64,000 bases of DNA from Ferruginibacter sp. Its GTDB lineage: Bacteria > Bacteroidota > Bacteroidia > Chitinophagales > Chitinophagaceae. Below, piece after piece: positions 34,106 to 42,381 of this stretch (its first letter is position 1; each line of letters begins with the position of its first letter). The stretch spans positions 1 through 64,000 of the forward strand of contig JANYGZ010000054.1 in the NCBI GenBank assembly GCA_025362235.1, given 5' to 3'. The position numbers and the translations under genes are program-made. Below the pieces are notes generated by a model. It did no database searches, was not told where the DNA came from, and saw only the letters and a program-made list of their open reading frames with translations.

Positions 34106-34945
34106 TTATTTTTGTACAGCAGTTTTTTTATCATTGTTGCCTAGCCATAATAAGCAATCAAGAATAAGCTTGTCCTGGATTTTATTATTAAATGTATAGG
34201 ATAATGTTTTATTGGTATGATGTTCATAATCAATATCATTATGCCCCATATTAAAATACATCATTTTATACTTTTTATTGGTCCACACAACAGGATAGTA
34301 GCCGCTATGCCATATCTCATCTAATTTAGGACCAGTACCCAAAGGAAAGCTCGTAGAATCTATCGATAATAGTATTTTTATATCAGGATTTTTTCTCAGG
34401 TCATTCTCCCAGCGGTACCATTCGCTTGCGGAAGATGCAAAAGTTTCTGGTAAATTTTTTGTTGCCGGATGAGTATTATCTTCTACCCTTAAAATAGCAG
34501 ATGTTGGCCTCCAGGTATTACTTACATAACTGCCAGCCCCTAAAAAATGATTATGGTACCAGCCCCAATCCTGCGGAAAATCCGAAGGTGTTAACGCAAA
34601 CGCGGCAAAATGAAACCCCATCCATCCACCGCCATGTTCCATATATTTTTCAAAGGCAGCTCTTTGTGCAGGCTCATCAGGACGAGTATCCAAAAAAATT
34701 ACTACCTGGTACTGTTTAAGAAACTCATCATTCATGTTATTCCAGTTAGTGGTAGTATCGTAGCTAAAATTATATTTGGCAGCCATGGCTGGGAACCACT
34801 TATTTGCCTCCTCAACATAACTAATATGCGCCTGGTCGTTTTTACCGGTAAAAAAAGCAATCACTTTAAATGTTGCATTGCTTTGTGCTATAGCATTGAT
34901 AAAAAAACAAAACAGTAAACACAGTATAACCAGTTTTTTGGGCAT
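34106..34945 (-). CDS. ThuA-like domain protein, secreted
   Basis: This protein is 279 aa from the ATG at 34945, which gives a clean signal peptide (MPKKLVILCLLFCFFINAIAQ). The mature protein is a ThuA-like (class I glutamine amidotransferase-like) domain, related to trehalose utilisation proteins. Family blocks are VVIFLDTRPDEPAQRAAFEKYM, GGGWMGFHFAAF and KMMYFNMGHNDIDYEHH. Such proteins often accompany DUF1080 and Gfo/Idh genes in carbohydrate clusters, and all three occur here within 4.5 kb. The enzymatic role is unproven. Confidence 0.8.
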   Translation of the reverse strand: MPKKLVILCLLFCFFINAIAQSNATFKVIAFFTGKNDQAHISYVEEANKWFPAMAAKYNFSYDTTTNWNNMNDEFLKQYQVVIFLDTRPDEPAQRAAFEKYMEHGGGWMGFHFAAFALTPSDFPQDWGWYHNHFLGAGSYVSNTWRPTSAILRVEDNTHPATKNLPETFASSASEWYRWENDLRKNPDIKILLSIDSTSFPLGTGPKLDEIWHSGYYPVVWTNKKYKMMYFNMGHNDIDYEHHTNKTLSYTFNNKIQDKLILDCLLWLGNNDKKTAVQK

Positions 34946-35153
34946 TTGCAGCAATTTAAAATATGAATAAAATGTGTATGGCAAGCCATTATAACTATTA
35001 ACAATTATAAAACTAAAGGTTGTTTAATTTTACTTCCTAAAATATAAATAATGAATAAGACTTATTGTTGGAAATGTGTGGTGTTATTGGCAAGCATGTA
35101 TTCTGTTGCCCATATGCTTTTAAGCTGATACTTTTAAAACATTTAATATTCAA

Positions 35154-35558
35154 TTAGCCAGCTTGTTCCTGTTGCTGTGCTTTATACCTTGCGATGGTAT
35201 TTTGCGCCTCTAATAACTGCAGTTTAAGATTATGCAATGCAGGCTGACTTTTTTTTAATAAAGCTTCTGTTTCTTCATTGCTTTTTTGCAGTAACAATAT
35301 ATCGCTGTCCAGTATTTTATTTTGCAGAAGGGCTTCTTCCAGCTTTTGCCGGTAATCCATCTCTCCAACCTCTTTCATCTGGTGTACCTGGGTTATTTCT
35401 TTTTGCAATATTACTTTCTTCAGCGTTTCACTTTCAAGATAGCCTTGCGTACTCTTCAGCTTTTTTTTTACTTTCTCCAACCCAAAAGAAAGGATTATGA
35501 ATGCTGTAATAAAACCAATAATAAAAGCTGCTCCTGCGTAAATATATATCTGTGTCAA
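35154..35558 (-). CDS. Single-span membrane protein with long coiled coil
   Basis: This 134-aa protein has an N-terminal membrane anchor (residues 5-28) followed by a charged heptad-rich helix (about 30-130) and a Gln-rich end. The layout recalls cell-envelope scaffolding proteins such as RmuC or LapA N termini, but no specific match can be made. Its ATG is clear. It lies between the ThuA-like gene and the DUF1080 operon. Confidence 0.55.
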   Translation of the reverse strand: MTQIYIYAGAAFIIGFITAFIILSFGLEKVKKKLKSTQGYLESETLKKVILQKEITQVHQMKEVGEMDYRQKLEEALLQNKILDSDILLLQKSNEETEALLKKSQPALHNLKLQLLEAQNTIARYKAQQQEQAG

Positions 35559-35708
35559 TTCGGTTAATTTTAAATTGTAATAATTTCAGTCGAAATTATC
35601 AGCCAGTGATCAATAGGGGTATGTACGATAAACTGTACCAACTATTTTTGCAAAGTTAATTTTTACAAGTTGTATACTTGCTGTTTTTTTAAAAATTATA
35701 AAAAATAT

Positions 35709-35748
35709 ATAAAAATAAAAGGCTGCAGGTATTTTTCCTGCAACCTTT
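35709..35748 (-). terminator. Terminator of the DUF1080/Gfo-Idh operon
   Basis: Read on the minus strand, a stem AAAGGTTGCAGG / CCTGCAGCCTTT with one mismatch ends in a T-rich run. It is located 24 bp after the DUF1080 stop codon. Confidence 0.75.
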
Positions 35749-35771
35749 ATTAAGTTTTAGCCCTCCTGCAA

Positions 35772-36482
35772 TTACAATATTTTAATCATCATATTTTTAA
35801 AATACGCTTTATGGCCATGATCTTGTAAAGCAACCAACCCCTTTTTTGCCATGCCATAATCATGGTAATCTTTCCATTTCCCTTCTTGTTTTTCCTTTAA
35901 CCATTTTGCATCCCATGCCTGGAATTCTACAATTTTTTCTCCATTTAACCAATGCTCTACATGGCCTTTATTGAAAACAATTTTACTGGTGTTCCATTCG
36001 CCCACCAGTTTTAATTTTTTCTTATCATTAGGCACAGTCATTGCATAATCTGCTCCGGTTTTTTGCCATTCTTCCAGTTTTTGTGGAAAACCAATATCGT
36101 CAATCATCTGGTATTCCGGCCCGGTTTCGTAAGGCGCATGGTATTTTTCTCCTTCCACTACATGGTACATCAGGCCGCTGTTGCCTTCTTTGGTTATTTT
36201 CCATTCCCACTTTATTTCAAAGTTTCCATAGGCAATATCAGTAACAATATCGCCGCCATGTGCATCGGGGGCTGCACCAAGACAAACCATGGCACCATCT
36301 TCAATAGCCCAGTTTTCAATAGCGCCGGTTTTATTATATCCATGCCAGCCCTTAAAACTTTTACCATCAAAAAGAGGTATCCATTTTCCCCTATCTGTTT
36401 TTGTTTTATCACTGGTAATAAAAGAAACAGAGGCAATTACCAGCAGCAAAATACCTGCGGACTTTAAAAAATATTTTTTCAT
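35772..36482 (-). CDS. DUF1080 (3-keto-disaccharide hydrolase-like) secreted protein
   Basis: This protein is 236 aa with signal peptide KKYFLKSAGILLLVIASVSF. I prefer the ATG at 36482 over a UUG three codons earlier. It is a jelly-roll (LamG-like) domain of the DUF1080 family, with FDGKSFKGWHGY near the start, GDIVTDIAYGNFEIKWEW and GLMYHVVEGEKYHAPYETGPEYQ. Family members bind or hydrolyse 3-keto-glycosides after oxidation by Gfo/Idh partners. Its stop-to-start gap to the upstream Gfo/Idh gene is only 10 bp, which supports this partnership. Confidence 0.85.
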   Translation of the reverse strand: MKKYFLKSAGILLLVIASVSFITSDKTKTDRGKWIPLFDGKSFKGWHGYNKTGAIENWAIEDGAMVCLGAAPDAHGGDIVTDIAYGNFEIKWEWKITKEGNSGLMYHVVEGEKYHAPYETGPEYQMIDDIGFPQKLEEWQKTGADYAMTVPNDKKKLKLVGEWNTSKIVFNKGHVEHWLNGEKIVEFQAWDAKWLKEKQEGKWKDYHDYGMAKKGLVALQDHGHKAYFKNMMIKIL

Positions 36483-36492
36483 TTTAATCAAT

Positions 36493-37860
36493 TTATTTTT
36501 TTATCAATTGCATAGTTTCAGGATTCCACAACATAGCTGTATCCTGGTTGTAACTATCATTGCATAATAGCGCAGGGGCCGCAGCCCTAAATGCAAATAA
36601 GGCATCTTCCTTTACTTTTCCACCATTTCTGATGGCCGTAAAAAAGTTTACAAAATGATCGTATGGCCCGCCTAAATAATCTTTTTCTGCAGCAAAAGTA
36701 TATTCCTCTGGTGGTAAAATTCTTTTTCGGTCACTTACCGGTGTACCTGCTTTTTTCATTTGTTCAATATAAAAAGGATCGTCGGATTCAGTTGTTTTGT
36801 TTCTTTTTAAGGTAACACTATCCCATGTTACATCCATTGAACCCTCGCTGCCTACCAATTTTAAATAAGTGGTGCCGCTGGTACCATCTACAAAATTGCA
36901 GCGTAAAGAAAGGTTAAAGGGGGCGTGGGCCGCACTCTGAGGATAATCAAAAGTACCTAACAAAACATCGGGTACTTCACGGCCATCTTTCCAGTAACGT
37001 AAACCGCCTGCTGCGTATATTTTGTTTGGCCCGTTTGAATTGGTAATAAAATGCAGGCTGCTAAAAAGATGTACAAAAAGGTCACCTGCCATACCGGTTC
37101 CATAATCCTGGTAATTTCTCCACCTAAAAAAACGCATGGCATCAAAAGGACGTTTTTTTGTATTGCTGAGATAAATATCCCAATCAACCGTTTCCGGTGA
37201 CGCATCTGCCGGTATAGGATATTGCCATGCGCCTGTAGGCGAATGGCGTGCCCAAAAACCTTCTGCATAATTTAGTTCCCCGATAGCGCCATCTTTTAAT
37301 AGCTGTTTCGCTTTTTCGTTGCCTAAAGATGAAACACCCTGGCTGCCTACCTGGTAAACTTTGCCGGTTTCATTTTGTGTTTTTATAACGGCGGCTCCTT
37401 CTGTAATAGCATGTACCATTGGCTTTTCGCAGTACACATGTTTACCGGCAAGCATTGCATCAATGGATATTTGCTGATGCCAAAAATCCGGTACGGCTAT
37501 AATAACAGCATCAACATCTTTACGGTTTAATATTTCTTTATAATGCCGGGTTGTAAACAGGTCGGCACCCCATTTTGTTTTAGCATCCTTTAAACGGCCA
37601 TCATAAAGGTCGCATACAGCAACGATTTTTACATTAGGTGTTTTCAACGCGGTAATGGTATCCTGTGTGCCCATGCCACCTGCACCAATCAACGCAAAAT
37701 TTATTTTATCATTTGCACTAAAGGGGGTACGATGTAATTTTTCAAAATAGGCGTTTTTACTTTCTGCAGCAAATGCAGCATTGCCAACGGCAACAGCAGC
37801 AGAAGCGGCAGCTATTTTTTTAATAAAATTTCTACGGGATGAATCAGAAATATTTGTCAT
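36493..37860 (-). CDS. Gfo/Idh/MocA-family oxidoreductase exported by Tat
   Basis: This 455-aa NAD(P)-dependent sugar oxidoreductase has a twin-arginine signal (SSRRNFIKKIAAASAAVAVG), so the folded, cofactor-loaded enzyme is exported to the periplasm. The Rossmann motif is NFALIGAGGMGTQDT, and the family Lys-Pro follows in HVYCEKPMVH. The C-terminal part (residues about 150-455) is the beta-sheet substrate domain with HWxxxxxYG-like variations (RWRNYQDYGTGMAGDL). With DUF1080 proteins on both sides it probably converts a glycoside to its 3-keto form (inference from context). Confidence 0.85.
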   Translation of the reverse strand: MTNISDSSRRNFIKKIAAASAAVAVGNAAFAAESKNAYFEKLHRTPFSANDKINFALIGAGGMGTQDTITALKTPNVKIVAVCDLYDGRLKDAKTKWGADLFTTRHYKEILNRKDVDAVIIAVPDFWHQQISIDAMLAGKHVYCEKPMVHAITEGAAVIKTQNETGKVYQVGSQGVSSLGNEKAKQLLKDGAIGELNYAEGFWARHSPTGAWQYPIPADASPETVDWDIYLSNTKKRPFDAMRFFRWRNYQDYGTGMAGDLFVHLFSSLHFITNSNGPNKIYAAGGLRYWKDGREVPDVLLGTFDYPQSAAHAPFNLSLRCNFVDGTSGTTYLKLVGSEGSMDVTWDSVTLKRNKTTESDDPFYIEQMKKAGTPVSDRKRILPPEEYTFAAEKDYLGGPYDHFVNFFTAIRNGGKVKEDALFAFRAAAPALLCNDSYNQDTAMLWNPETMQLIKK

Positions 37861-37938
37861 AAAACAAAAATTATTATTGGTGAAGTAATTATGAAATGAA
37901 CTATTGTTTTGATGTTAAACTGTAAATAACCTAAACCG

Positions 37939-38535
37939 CTACAGTTCTTTAATTTTTATATTTTTCCACCTTACTTTTATTCCGCCACCATCATGAATTT
38001 GCAGTGCAATAAAGCCTGTGCCTTTTCCAATTGTTTCATCTTTAAGATAAACCATTTGATGCCCGTTTAACCAGTTGGTAATTTCATCGCCGTTTACCAA
38101 AATCTTCATAGTATTCCAGCTTCCCATCTTTAACCATTTTTCATCTTCTGGTTTTGGCTGTATTAACCAGCCCCGTCCGTAAGATTCATAAATGCCGCCG
38201 GTGTGTAAATTTTCCGGGGCAACTTCTACCTGCCAGCCACTTATTTTTGTGCCTTCAATGGAGGAGCGGATAAATACACCGCTGTTTCCATTGGCTTCTT
38301 GCTTAAACTCCAGTGTAAGTTCAAAATTTTTATAATTTTTTGTGGTAGAAAGATAGCCATACTGTTTATCGGGGCCACTTTCGCAAACAAGCTCTTTATT
38401 GTCGACATACCATTTTTCGGTACCATTGTTGGTCCAGCCGGTTAAATCTTTACCATTAAAAAGGGGTTTAAAACTTTGGGCAGTAATACCCGATGAAAGT
38501 AACCCAAAAAAATACAGTAACAGCAATCGTTTCAT
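37939..38535 (-). CDS. DUF1080 secreted protein, second copy
   Basis: This 198-aa protein has signal peptide LLLLYFFGLLSSGITAQ. Its jelly-roll DUF1080 domain contains FNGKDLTGWTNNG, NFELTLEFKQEANGNSGVFIRS and GGGIKVRWKNIKI. It is shorter than the 36482-35772 copy and clearly divergent, so this is an old paralogue rather than a recent duplication. First gene of the minus-strand cluster; the Gfo/Idh gene follows after 78 bp. Confidence 0.85.
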   Translation of the reverse strand: MKRLLLLYFFGLLSSGITAQSFKPLFNGKDLTGWTNNGTEKWYVDNKELVCESGPDKQYGYLSTTKNYKNFELTLEFKQEANGNSGVFIRSSIEGTKISGWQVEVAPENLHTGGIYESYGRGWLIQPKPEDEKWLKMGSWNTMKILVNGDEITNWLNGHQMVYLKDETIGKGTGFIALQIHDGGGIKVRWKNIKIKEL

Positions 38536-38746
38536 TAAACAAAATTTTATAGTGAATAATTAATTTGTATAAATACTGGTGTTTTATCAGCATTTACAGG
38601 GCTATAAATGTAAGCATGTTTTTATTATGATTTTATGTTTGCTTTTTAGTTTTATCAGGAGAGCCATTGAACGTTTATTTTGTATATGTATCAGTGATTG
38701 ACAGAAACATACAATTCTTATTTTTATTCAATTACTTTTTCTGCCC

Positions 38747-38754
38747 TATATTTG
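38747..38754 (+). promoter_or_regulatory. -7 promoter box of the SRP RNA
   Basis: TATATTTG is a perfect TAnnTTTG box placed 5 bp before the predicted 5' end of the SRP RNA. A T-rich stretch lies at the -33 position without an exact TTTG. Confidence 0.6.
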
Positions 38755-38758
38755 CACC

Positions 38759-38852
38759 GGCAAGTCTTATACGGCCAGCTCCTGTTGAACTCCCCCAGGA
38801 CCGGAAGGTAGCAAGGGTAAATGGTTGAGCGGTGCGATGTAAGTAACTTGCC
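38759..38852 (+). ncRNA. ffs: Signal recognition particle RNA (small bacterial type)
   Basis: The conserved Ffh-binding loop is unmistakable: CCCCCAGGACCGGAAGGT followed by AGCAAGGG (about 38791-38817). The ends pair (GGCAAGT at 38759-38765 with ACTTGCC at 38846-38852), closing the rod-shaped hairpin, and a T run follows. Length about 94 nt, close to other Bacteroidota 4.5S-type RNAs. It lacks an Alu domain. End positions are estimated from the pairing and may be off by a few bases. Confidence 0.92.
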
Positions 38853-38932
38853 ATTTTTATGCCCTTTATTTTCTCAAACCTTCTCATTTAATATTATAGC
38901 ATAAATTTTATAATTTAATGTGTCAATTATTT

Positions 38933-38940
38933 TACTTTTG
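38933..38940 (+). promoter_or_regulatory. -7 promoter box of fsa
   Basis: TACTTTTG is an exact TAnnTTTG match, 58 bp before the fsa start codon. No convincing -33 TTTG at 19-21 bp spacing. Confidence 0.5.
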
Positions 38941-38997
38941 CAATGCACAAAAATTTATCACCATTAAAAAGCTAATCCTCCTTTTGGGGATAGATAT

Positions 38998-39651
38998 ATG
39001 AAATTTTTTATAGATACAGCCAACCTGGCCCAGATTAAAGAAGCAAATGATTTAGGAATATTAGATGGGGTTACCACAAACCCTTCATTAATGGCCAAGG
39101 AAGGTATTAAAGGGCAGGAAGCCGTTATGGATCATTACAAAACCATTTGCGAAATGGTTGATGGTGATATTAGTGCAGAGGTGGTTTCAACCGATTTTGA
39201 TGGCATTGTTGCAGAAGGAAAAAAACTGCATGCCATTCACCCAAATATTATAGTAAAAGTGCCGATGATAAAGGACGGGGTTAAGGCAATTAAATGGTTT
39301 ACTGATAACGGTATTAAAACCAATTGTACGTTGATTTTTTCAGCCGGCCAGGCTATATTGGCAGCAAAGGCTGGTGCAGTTTATATCTCACCATTTATTG
39401 GCCGTATTGACGACAGCGGCTGGGATGGCCTTGAACTGATTCATCAGATGCGCCAGATATTTACTTTGCAGGGATACAAATCAGAAATACTTGCTGCGTC
39501 TATACGCAATCCGTTACATATTATTAAATGTGCAGAAGCGGGTGCAGATGTTTGTACCTGTCCGCTTGATTCTATTCTTGGGTTATTAAAACATCCGCTA
39601 ACGGACATTGGTCTGGCTAAGTTTTTAGAAGATGCCAAAAAATTCGCATAA
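38998..39651 (+). CDS. fsa: Fructose-6-phosphate aldolase / transaldolase-like protein
   Basis: This 217-aa enzyme of the TalC/MipB group catalyses aldol cleavage of fructose 6-phosphate or acts as a short transaldolase in the pentose phosphate pathway. The Schiff-base Lys is K87 in NIIVKVPM. Other conserved parts are the start MKFFIDTANLAQIKEA, GVTTNPSLMAKEG, and the late ISPFIGRIDDSGWDG and AGADVCTCPLDSI. Length and architecture are standard. It has its own promoter box and terminator, and lies right after the SRP RNA. Annotators often call such proteins transaldolase, and sequence alone does not separate the two. Confidence 0.92.
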   Translation: MKFFIDTANLAQIKEANDLGILDGVTTNPSLMAKEGIKGQEAVMDHYKTICEMVDGDISAEVVSTDFDGIVAEGKKLHAIHPNIIVKVPMIKDGVKAIKWFTDNGIKTNCTLIFSAGQAILAAKAGAVYISPFIGRIDDSGWDGLELIHQMRQIFTLQGYKSEILAASIRNPLHIIKCAEAGADVCTCPLDSILGLLKHPLTDIGLAKFLEDAKKFA

Positions 39652-39675
39652 GATCATTCATATATAAAATCAATA

Positions 39676-39718
39676 AAAAGGTCCCGGTAAAATTGTAAAA
39701 ATTAACCGGGACTTTTTT
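39676..39718 (+). terminator. Terminator of fsa
   Basis: The stem GTCCCGGT (39681-39688) / ACCGGGAC (39705-39712), extended by A/T pairs, is followed by a T6 run. Confidence 0.85.
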
Positions 39719-39793
39719 GTTAGCCTTCCTGTATTATTTTAGGGAATAGAAAGCATGTATGTATTAGCTGCTGGTGTATCGTTCATTGTAAAA

Positions 39794-40153
39794 TCAGGCA
39801 ATAAGTAAACTTATACGCAAACCAAGCCCATCTTCAAAAATTCTATAGAGTGTTGAAAGCTGAATGTCGCACTTTCCGTTTTCAAGGCGTGAGATATAAC
39901 TTTTTTTTGTGCCAACTTTGTCTGCAAGCTGCTCCTGTGTCATGTTAGCTACACGTCTTGCATTTTTAAGAGTTTCGCTAATTACAAAATATTGTGCCTT
40001 AGTTTCAAACTCATCACGTTTGTGGGTTCCGATTTTACCGTATTGGATGTCTAATAATTCGTCAAAAGATTTTGCATTTTTAAGTGCTTCGTTCTTTTTA
40101 CTCATGGTATTTTTATTTTTTAATCGGACTATTGATTTACTTTGTGAGTTCAT
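39794..40153 (-). CDS. XRE-family antitoxin of a HigBA-like pair
   Basis: This 119-aa protein has a C-terminal helix-turn-helix (residues about 60-115): NMTQEQLADKVGTKKSYISRLENGKCDIQLSTL. It neutralises the neighbouring toxin and represses the operon. The toxin gene precedes it, the order typical of HigBA, and the two overlap by 4 bp. A later ATG at 40105 (MSKKNEALKN) is an equally good start and would remove 16 residues. Apparently intact. Confidence 0.85.
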   Translation of the reverse strand: MNSQSKSIVRLKNKNTMSKKNEALKNAKSFDELLDIQYGKIGTHKRDEFETKAQYFVISETLKNARRVANMTQEQLADKVGTKKSYISRLENGKCDIQLSTLYRIFEDGLGLRISLLIA

Positions 40154-40500
40154 TTTGTTTTCTTTTTTAAGCTGAAATATTCTTTTTTTAATTTTTCTGC
40201 AAGTTCAATTTCCTGCTTTGGTGTCTTTTGTGATTTCTTTTGAAATACATTAAACAGCACAACAAGATTTCCTTTATCAAAACAGCAGAAGATCCGTAAG
40301 ATGTCGCTACCCATTTCAACCCTGATTTCATAAAGCCAATCGGTTCCTTCCAGGTGCTTTAAAAATTTCTCAGGGATTTTGTCAACCGTTTTTATAATCC
40401 GAAAGACATAACCAATTTTCTCACGAACTTTATCGGATTGCTCAATGTAGAAATCTTGAAAGTATTGCCGATGAAATATGATTAACCGTTCTGTTATCAT
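40150..40500 (-). CDS. HigB/RelE-superfamily toxin (phage Gp49-like)
   Basis: This 116-aa ribosome-dependent mRNA interferase type has the GTDWLYEIRVEMGSDILRIFCCF core and the following NVFQKKSQKTPKQEIELA helix, typical of the Gp49-like HigB subgroup. First gene of a two-gene toxin-antitoxin module with the XRE protein, overlapping by 4 bp. No sign of decay. Confidence 0.85.
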   Translation of the reverse strand: MITERLIIFHRQYFQDFYIEQSDKVREKIGYVFRIIKTVDKIPEKFLKHLEGTDWLYEIRVEMGSDILRIFCCFDKGNLVVLFNVFQKKSQKTPKQEIELAEKLKKEYFSLKKKTK

Positions 40501-40624
40501 ATTACAAAGGTAACTTAAAAGATAACTATTACCATTCGCAATTTTTTTGAGTACTTAAGGGTTTTGGTATTTGGTTACTACTAAGGTTTTTTAATTTTTT
40601 TGCAATTCACCTATTTAAGGCCTA

Positions 40625-41023
40625 CTATTTCTTATTTTTCGTTGACTGTTTATTTTCATTCAAAATTCCCTCAACAGTTTTTAATTTTTCATTATCAGGT
40701 TTTTGTTTAATGTACATGTCAAATTCTTTGTACTGTGATGGGTTGGTTTTAAGTACTACTTTAAAATGCACTTTATCGTATTTAAAATCTTTGTCAATCC
40801 ACAAACTATTACCTTTAAATTCTCCGGAAGAAGCAGTAAAAGTCAGCTGGCTGGTATCTAGTGGTAAATAGTTTCCATTGGTTAATCGGCCATCAATATT
40901 TATATAATTGTAAGTGCCTTTTTTCAGGCTATCAGTATACAGGTGTACATAAATACTGTCAATTTGCTGGGCTTTGACAATGCTGAAACTGAGTGTAAAA
41001 AATAAAAGTAAAAATTGCTTCAA
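40625..41023 (-). CDS. Secreted hypothetical protein with UUG start
   Basis: This 132-aa protein has a signal peptide (KQFLLLFFTLSFSIVKAQ) and a beta-rich mature part (THINIDGRL-like strands, LDTSQLTFTASSGEFKG). No AUG is available in frame: an in-frame stop lies just upstream, so UUG at 41023 is the likely start. Family not recognised, though the layout recalls small Bacteroidota envelope proteins. Confidence 0.6.
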   Translation of the reverse strand: MKQFLLLFFTLSFSIVKAQQIDSIYVHLYTDSLKKGTYNYINIDGRLTNGNYLPLDTSQLTFTASSGEFKGNSLWIDKDFKYDKVHFKVVLKTNPSQYKEFDMYIKQKPDNEKLKTVEGILNENKQSTKNKK

Positions 41024-41153
41024 TTTTTTTTACTGTAAAGATGTAAATATTGTGCCAGACCAGGTTAAAGAAATTGTAAATATTTTAAGAAAGTATTTGC
41101 AGGTAATGACCTGATAATAATATTATTACCAATATAGCTAGCATAAAACCAGT

Positions 41154-41783
41154 TTAGTTTGAAATGCCCACCCTTTGCTGTACGTATTCATTCTTTGTCA
41201 ATTCATTCAGCATAAAAAGAGCAAGGTCCCCCGAATTAATCTGGTATTTATTTTTTACCGGAGGATAATTGGCGTTGGTGGTATAAATTCCTGTAGCCGC
41301 AGCATCAATAATATCCGACGGGCAAACAAATGTCCAGGTTAATGTTGAATTTTTTAAAAAATTATAGGCCTTAAAATGTTCAAGGCAAACCGGAATATAC
41401 TCAGGAGGAAAATCAGGAGTGTCCATTATTAGTTTCCCTTCTTCTGCATTTAAAATACCCATATTGCCAATACCAATTATTCTTTGCAGTTTTGCTTTCT
41501 GCATTTGGGCTACTATGTTTTTCATGCCAAGCGATCTCGTTACATCTCTACCATCTGCATTGCCCCCTAACGCGGATAGGACAGCATTGCATCCCTTTAT
41601 TGCATTGAACACTTGTTTTTCATCAAACAATGCACCTTGTATCAATTCAAGGTTGTCATTTTCAGGCAGGTTTTCTGTAAAAACATTTCTTCCGTAAGCC
41701 CTAACATGATGGCCCAAGTATAATGCCTGTTTCACCAATTGTTTACCTACTACACCCGTCGCGCCAAAAATAATCAGGTTCAT
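41154..41783 (-). CDS. NAD(P)-binding NmrA/atypical SDR protein
   Basis: This 209-aa Rossmann protein starts with MNLIIFGATGVVGKQLVKQAL (GxTGxxG motif). GCNAVLSALGGNADGRD and IIGIGNMGILNAEEGKL mark the NmrA-like/SDR_a5 group. No typical Tyr-Lys catalytic pair is obvious, so it may be a redox sensor or a reductase of unknown substrate. Monocistronic with a long intergenic region on each side. Confidence 0.75.
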   Translation of the reverse strand: MNLIIFGATGVVGKQLVKQALYLGHHVRAYGRNVFTENLPENDNLELIQGALFDEKQVFNAIKGCNAVLSALGGNADGRDVTRSLGMKNIVAQMQKAKLQRIIGIGNMGILNAEEGKLIMDTPDFPPEYIPVCLEHFKAYNFLKNSTLTWTFVCPSDIIDAAATGIYTTNANYPPVKNKYQINSGDLALFMLNELTKNEYVQQRVGISN

Positions 41784-41918
41784 TGTTTAAATTTTGTTGA
41801 AGGTAATCTATAAAAAAGCAAATTAATTAGTTCATAATATGTTGTATTCTAAATCTGATGGTTACTGGATATAGTTTTATTTATTGCAATGAAAAATTTC
41901 AAGGCGATTTGCTATAAA

Positions 41919-41953
41919 AGCCCTTTCCCTGGGAGAGGGTTTGGGTGAGGTCA
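41919..41953 (-). repeat. Palindromic intergenic repeat, second copy
   Basis: On the minus strand it reads GACCTCACCCAAACCCTCTC and then CCAGGGAAAGGGCTT, matching the 4459-4501 element in layout (CCTCACCC, then a CCCTCTCC palindrome, then GGGCTT). Confidence 0.6.
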
Positions 41954-41966
41954 AACGAAAAACGAA

Positions 41967-42275
41967 TCAGCTATCCCTTAACACATCTGCATATTCGGCT
42001 TTCTTTTTTTTCATAACAGCATTGGCAAAAGGACATAATGGAAAATTTTTCAAATGATTTAACCGGGCAAAACCTGCTGCAGCATTCACCAGCTGGTAAC
42101 CAACATTTTTACCTTTTAATGAATCATCTACTTCAGTATGGTTAATAATCATCAGGGTTTCATTTACCATGGAATACTCCAACTCTGCCAGTGTTTTTGC
42201 AGGCCCTTCTACATAAAATGATCCCTTTGTTCCGGTTTGCTGGTGCTTGATCTCGATTTTTAAATTTTGCTGAAT
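41967..42275 (-). CDS. YidJ/Acetyltransf_CG-like N-acetyltransferase without an ATG start
   Basis: The reading frame contains a complete small GNAT domain: IEIKHQQTGTKGSFYVEG, AELEYSMVNETLMIINHTEV, GKNVGYQLVNAAAGFAR and NFPLCPFANAVMKKK, about 95 residues, the normal length. In-frame homologous sequence begins well before the first UUG (42182), yet no AUG or GUG occurs back to the in-frame stop at 42276-42278. The frame opens with ATT at 42275. Either translation begins at a rare start (AUU, or UUG giving a truncated domain), or the start codon has mutated. Small GNATs of this type are uncharacterised; they probably acetylate small amines or proteins. Confidence 0.7.
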   Translation of the reverse strand: MQQNLKIEIKHQQTGTKGSFYVEGPAKTLAELEYSMVNETLMIINHTEVDDSLKGKNVGYQLVNAAAGFARLNHLKNFPLCPFANAVMKKKKAEYADVLRDS

Positions 42276-42327
42276 TTACAAAAATTTTTTTTTATTAATA
42301 AATTCTGCCACATATTTGCACTACGAA

Positions 42328-42381
42328 ATGAAAATAAAAAATACATATAGCAAAATTTGGTGGTGGCAGTCAGTAATTTGA
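42328..42381 (+). CDS. trpL: Tryptophan leader peptide
   Basis: This 17-codon ORF, ATG at 42328 to TGA at 42379-42381, encodes MKIKNTYSKIWWWQSVI with three consecutive Trp codons (42358-42366). It lies directly upstream of a terminator hairpin and trpE. Such a leader lets charged tRNA-Trp supply set ribosome stalling. It is too short for standard gene calling and was found by reading the 5' region of the operon. Confidence 0.85.
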   Translation: MKIKNTYSKIWWWQSVI

